7,867 nt of DNA, taken from NCBI GenBank assembly GCA_902795625.1, contig CADBLW010000352.1:1-7867 (forward strand), read 5' to 3'. The position numbers and the translations under genes are program-made. Below the pieces are notes generated by a model. The model made no database searches and was not told the DNA's origin. It saw only the letters and a program-made list of their open reading frames with translations. Of this stretch, positions 5,775-7,867 are shown piece after piece; position 1 is the first letter of the stretch; every line of letters begins with the position of its first letter. The DNA is from an uncultured Lachnospiraceae bacterium. Its GTDB lineage: Bacteria; Bacillota; Clostridia; Lachnospirales; Lachnospiraceae.

Positions 5775-6947
5775 ATGATCCCGTTATTACATACACCGGA
5801 AGGCGTGAGAGACATTTACGGCGACGAGATGGTCTACATGGAACAGCTTTCCGATCTGATCAAAAAGACAATGACGCTGTACGGCTTTGAGGAGATCCGC
5901 ACTCCCGCCTTTGAATACTTTGACGTATTTTCCAGTGAGAGAGGAACGGTTCCGTCCAAGGATATGTACAAGTTCATTGACCGCGACGGCAATACGCTTG
6001 TGCTCCGTCCCGATATGACGCCTCAGGTGGCGCGCGCGACGGCAACCTATTTCCGCGAGGAAACGATGCCGATCCGTCTCTCGTATTTCGGCAACACATT
6101 TATCAACAACTCCGGATACCAGCTTCGCCTCAAGGAGACGACGCAGGCCGGCGTTGAACTGTTCGGTGACGATTCTTCAGCAGCGGATGCCGAGATCCTT
6201 GCGCTCACTGTAGAGTGTCTGAAAAATGCCGGCCTTACGGAGTTCCAGATTGAAGTCGGAAACGCAGGTTTCTTCCGTGCCATCGCCAACGAATGCGGAC
6301 TTTCCTCGGAGGATGAGGAGGAGCTTCGCAGAAGGATTAAGAGCAAGAACCTCTTCGGCATCACGGACATGCTCCGCGAGAGAAACATCGAGGGAAGTGC
6401 TGCAGACCTTCTTCTGACGATCCCCGAGCTGTTCGGCTCAGAAGATATTCTTGACCGCGCCGCATCCCTTACGGACAATCCGTCCGCGCTTGCAGCCGTG
6501 GACCGTCTTCGCAAGCTCAGTGAATATCTGAAGTATTACGGCGTCGAGAGATATGTGTCCTTCGACCTTGGAATGCTCAGCAAATACCGCTACTACACGG
6601 GGATCATTTTCCGCGCGATCACATACGGTACCGGCGAGGCAGTTGCCTCGGGCGGAAGATATGACACGCTCGCAGAGCAGTTCGGCAGATCCGTTCCCGC
6701 CATCGGAATGTCGATCACCGTAGACACACTTATGATTGCGATGGAACGCCAGGGCATACTTCCTAAGCTTCAGCGTGAGGAGTTTGCAATCCTCTATACT
6801 GCGGAGCAGACGGAGCGCGCGATCGCAGAGGCTAAGAAGCTTCGCGCTGAGGGAAAGACAGTCAGACTGATTCCCGTGACTGAGAACGACGCGGGATCCG
6901 TTGCCGCGAAGTTGACAGAGAAAGGAGTCAGTGTATGGAATATATAA
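5775..6947 (+). CDS. hisZ: ATP phosphoribosyltransferase regulatory subunit HisZ
   Basis: A 390-residue paralogue of histidyl-tRNA synthetase that lacks aminoacylation activity and serves as the essential regulatory partner of short-form HisG, forming the complex that catalyses and feedback-controls the first step of histidine synthesis. Class II synthetase features are visible: motif 1 region 'FEEIRTPAFEYFDVF' (38-52), 'LRPDMTPQVARATATYF' (77-93), 'ETTQAGVELFG' (121-131) and the motif 3 region 'SGGRYDTLAEQFG...IGMSI' (292-314). The HisRS signature RGLDYY reads S-K-Y-R-Y-Y at 269-274, so the catalytic Arg of a true synthetase is replaced, and hisG follows directly; both argue for HisZ over HisS. 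AAAGGAG at 5762-5768 is well placed for the ATG at 5775. The 3' end overlaps hisG by 13 bp. It is the first gene after the his promoter. Confidence 0.95.
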   Translation: MIPLLHTPEGVRDIYGDEMVYMEQLSDLIKKTMTLYGFEEIRTPAFEYFDVFSSERGTVPSKDMYKFIDRDGNTLVLRPDMTPQVARATATYFREETMPIRLSYFGNTFINNSGYQLRLKETTQAGVELFGDDSSAADAEILALTVECLKNAGLTEFQIEVGNAGFFRAIANECGLSSEDEEELRRRIKSKNLFGITDMLRERNIEGSAADLLLTIPELFGSEDILDRAASLTDNPSALAAVDRLRKLSEYLKYYGVERYVSFDLGMLSKYRYYTGIIFRAITYGTGEAVASGGRYDTLAEQFGRSVPAIGMSITVDTLMIAMERQGILPKLQREEFAILYTAEQTERAIAEAKKLRAEGKTVRLIPVTENDAGSVAAKLTEKGVSVWNI

Positions 6948-7573
6948 CCGTTGCGCTTGCCAAGGGTCGTCTCGCCAAAAAGGCGATGGAGATCCTCGAG
7001 AAGGCCGGGATCTTCTGCGATGAGATGAAGGATCCCGACACCCGCAAGCTCATATTCACAAACGAAGAACTCAAGATGAAATTCTTCCTCGCCAAGGCCG
7101 GTGATGTTCCCACCTACGTCGAGTACGGCGCAGCCGACATCGGTATCGTCGGCAAGGACACGATCCTCGAGGAAGGACGCAAGTTGTACGAGGTGATCGA
7201 TTTCGGCATCGGTCGCTGCCGCATGTGCATCGCCGGACCCGAGAGCGCAAAGAGCCTTCTCGGAAGCGGCAAGCGGATCCGTGTTGCGACCAAGTACCCG
7301 AACATCGCGAAAGATTATTTTACGAATGTGCTGCATCAGCCCGCAGAGATCATCAAACTGAGCGGCTCCATTGAGCTCGCACCCATCGTGGGTCTCAGCG
7401 AGGTGATCGTCGACATCGTCGAGACAGGTTCCACGCTTCGTGAGAACGGACTTGCCGTCCTCACCGAGATCATTCCGCTTTCCGCCCGCATGGTTGTCAA
7501 CCAGGTAAGCATGAAGATGGAGCAGGAGCGCATCCAGAAGCTGATCTCCGACATTCGTGCGGTACTCGAATAA
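6935..7573 (+). CDS. hisG: ATP phosphoribosyltransferase catalytic subunit HisG, short form
   Basis: A 212-residue enzyme that joins ATP and phosphoribosyl pyrophosphate to form phosphoribosyl-ATP, the first committed step of histidine biosynthesis, in the cytoplasm. Characteristic segments are 'VALAKGRLAKKAMEILEKAGI' (6-26), 'DVPTYVEYGAADIGIVGKDTILE' (57-79), 'RVATKYPNIAKDYF' (116-129) and the PRPP-binding loop 'VDIVETGSTLRENGL' (159-173). The protein ends soon after 'MVVNQVSMKMEQERI' and has no C-terminal ACT-like regulatory domain, so it belongs to the short class (about 205-215 residues rather than about 290) that depends on HisZ. AAAGGAG at 6921-6927 precedes the ATG by 7 nt, inside hisZ. 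The 13-bp overlap with hisZ suggests coupled translation and balanced subunit supply. Confidence 0.97.
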   Translation: MEYITVALAKGRLAKKAMEILEKAGIFCDEMKDPDTRKLIFTNEELKMKFFLAKAGDVPTYVEYGAADIGIVGKDTILEEGRKLYEVIDFGIGRCRMCIAGPESAKSLLGSGKRIRVATKYPNIAKDYFTNVLHQPAEIIKLSGSIELAPIVGLSEVIVDIVETGSTLRENGLAVLTEIIPLSARMVVNQVSMKMEQERIQKLISDIRAVLE

Positions 7574-7598
7574 ACAAACACATTTTCCATTTTGATAC

Positions 7599-7622
7599 TG
7601 CCGCGGCATATGCCCTGCGGCA
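7599..7622 (+). other. GC-rich hairpin directly before the hisD ribosome binding site
   Basis: TGCCGC (7599-7604) pairs with GCGGCA (7617-7622). Inside, GGC-ATAT-GCC (7605-7614) extends the stem, leaving only CT (7615-7616) as a bulge, about nine base pairs, mostly G-C. No T-run follows, so it is not an ordinary intrinsic terminator. The hisD Shine-Dalgarno GGAGG (7624-7628) begins two bases after the hairpin. It could affect hisD translation or mark an mRNA processing point. Confidence 0.6.
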
Positions 7623-7633
7623 CGGAGGTTACC

Positions 7634-7867
7634 ATGAAGATCATTGCACTTACGAAAGAATCGAAGGACGAGCTTCTGCGCACCCTTGCGATGCGCAGCA
7701 CGGATTCCTTTTCAAAGCAGCAGGCCGCGGTCGATGAGATCGTGCGCAATGTGCACGAGCGCGGCGACGCTGCCGTGTTCGAGTACACGGAAAAGTTTGA
7801 CGGTGTAACAATGTCGCCCGACAACCTGTGGGTCACGAAGGAGGAGATTGACGCTGCGTACGCGGCG
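7634..7867 (+). CDS. hisD: Histidinol dehydrogenase HisD, N-terminal part (3' truncated by window)
   Basis: The frame is open from the ATG at 7634 to the window end, giving the first 78 residues of a protein normally about 430 long. The segment 'VDEIVRNVHERGDAAVFEYTEKFDGV' (34-59) is typical of the histidinol dehydrogenase N-terminus. This Zn2+- and NAD-dependent enzyme oxidises L-histidinol to L-histidine in two steps at the end of the pathway. Zinc ligands and the NAD site lie beyond the window and cannot be checked. GGAGG at 7624-7628 is well placed, five bases before the ATG. The position directly after hisG, 60 bp away, fits the common hisZ-hisG-hisD order of Firmicutes his operons. Confidence 0.92.
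   Translation, partial: MKIIALTKESKDELLRTLAMRSTDSFSKQQAAVDEIVRNVHERGDAAVFEYTEKFDGVTMSPDNLWVTKEEIDAAYAA

Noticed and set aside
5775..6947. Histidyl-tRNA synthetase (hisS) instead of hisZ
   Set aside because: The RGLDYY synthetase signature is changed to S-K-Y-R-Y-Y and a short-form hisG, which needs HisZ, follows with a 13-bp overlap.
6794..7609. Long minus-strand open frame (271 codons) opposite the end of hisZ and hisG
   Set aside because: It is a shadow of hisG coding bias; hisG on the plus strand is unmistakable.
1..7867. Mobile element, CRISPR array, toxin-antitoxin pair or phage-defence cluster
   Set aside because: No transposase, integrase, regularly spaced repeat array, paired small genes or defence-family motifs were found; RecU and the AlkD-like protein are ordinary repair genes.

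Overview
The window is a dense, single-strand (+) stretch of bacterial chromosome, most likely from a fairly G+C-rich member of the Clostridia, with Lachnospiraceae-like gene content (composition judged by eye, not counted). This rests on a RecU-type Holliday junction resolvase (a Firmicutes family), a short-form HisG that needs HisZ, a YczE/YitT-type membrane protein, strong AGGAGG ribosome binding sites, and consensus TTGACA/TATAAT promoter elements. There are no tRNA or rRNA genes, transposases, CRISPR arrays or phage genes.

Region 1 (1-3893) is a run of loosely related housekeeping or accessory genes. It holds the C-terminal end of an RsuA-family rRNA pseudouridine synthase, overlapped by 32 bp by a HAD-superfamily phosphatase/phosphomutase. 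These are followed by a divergent FMN-dependent alpha-hydroxy-acid oxidase family protein, an AlkD-like DNA alkylation repair protein, a YczE-type multi-pass membrane protein, and a 185-residue protein of unknown function with two membrane segments. Gaps are about 20-50 bp and no convincing terminator separates the genes, so co-transcription is plausible.

Region 2 (3886-5622) opens with a two-copy, 42-bp-period imperfect tandem repeat with a palindromic core. It lies between the unknown membrane protein and an RluA-family pseudouridine synthase that starts with TTG. recU follows 8 bp later, with its Shine-Dalgarno built onto the stop codon of the pseudouridine synthase gene.

Region 3 (5623-7867) is the start of a histidine biosynthesis operon, hisZ-hisG-hisD (hisD runs off the end). 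HisZ and short HisG together form the ATP phosphoribosyltransferase of the first pathway step; HisD catalyses the last two oxidations. The operon has its own near-perfect sigma-A promoter. An 8+8 bp inverted repeat sits at the predicted transcription start, a good operator candidate. The leader is only about 80 nt and shows no T-box sequence. hisZ and hisG overlap by 13 bp, and a GC-rich hairpin sits directly before the hisD ribosome binding site.

I did not find a clear new multi-gene system. The points most worth a second look are the his operator and short leader, the repeat at 3886-3966, the altered active-site motif of the FMN protein, and the hairpin before hisD.
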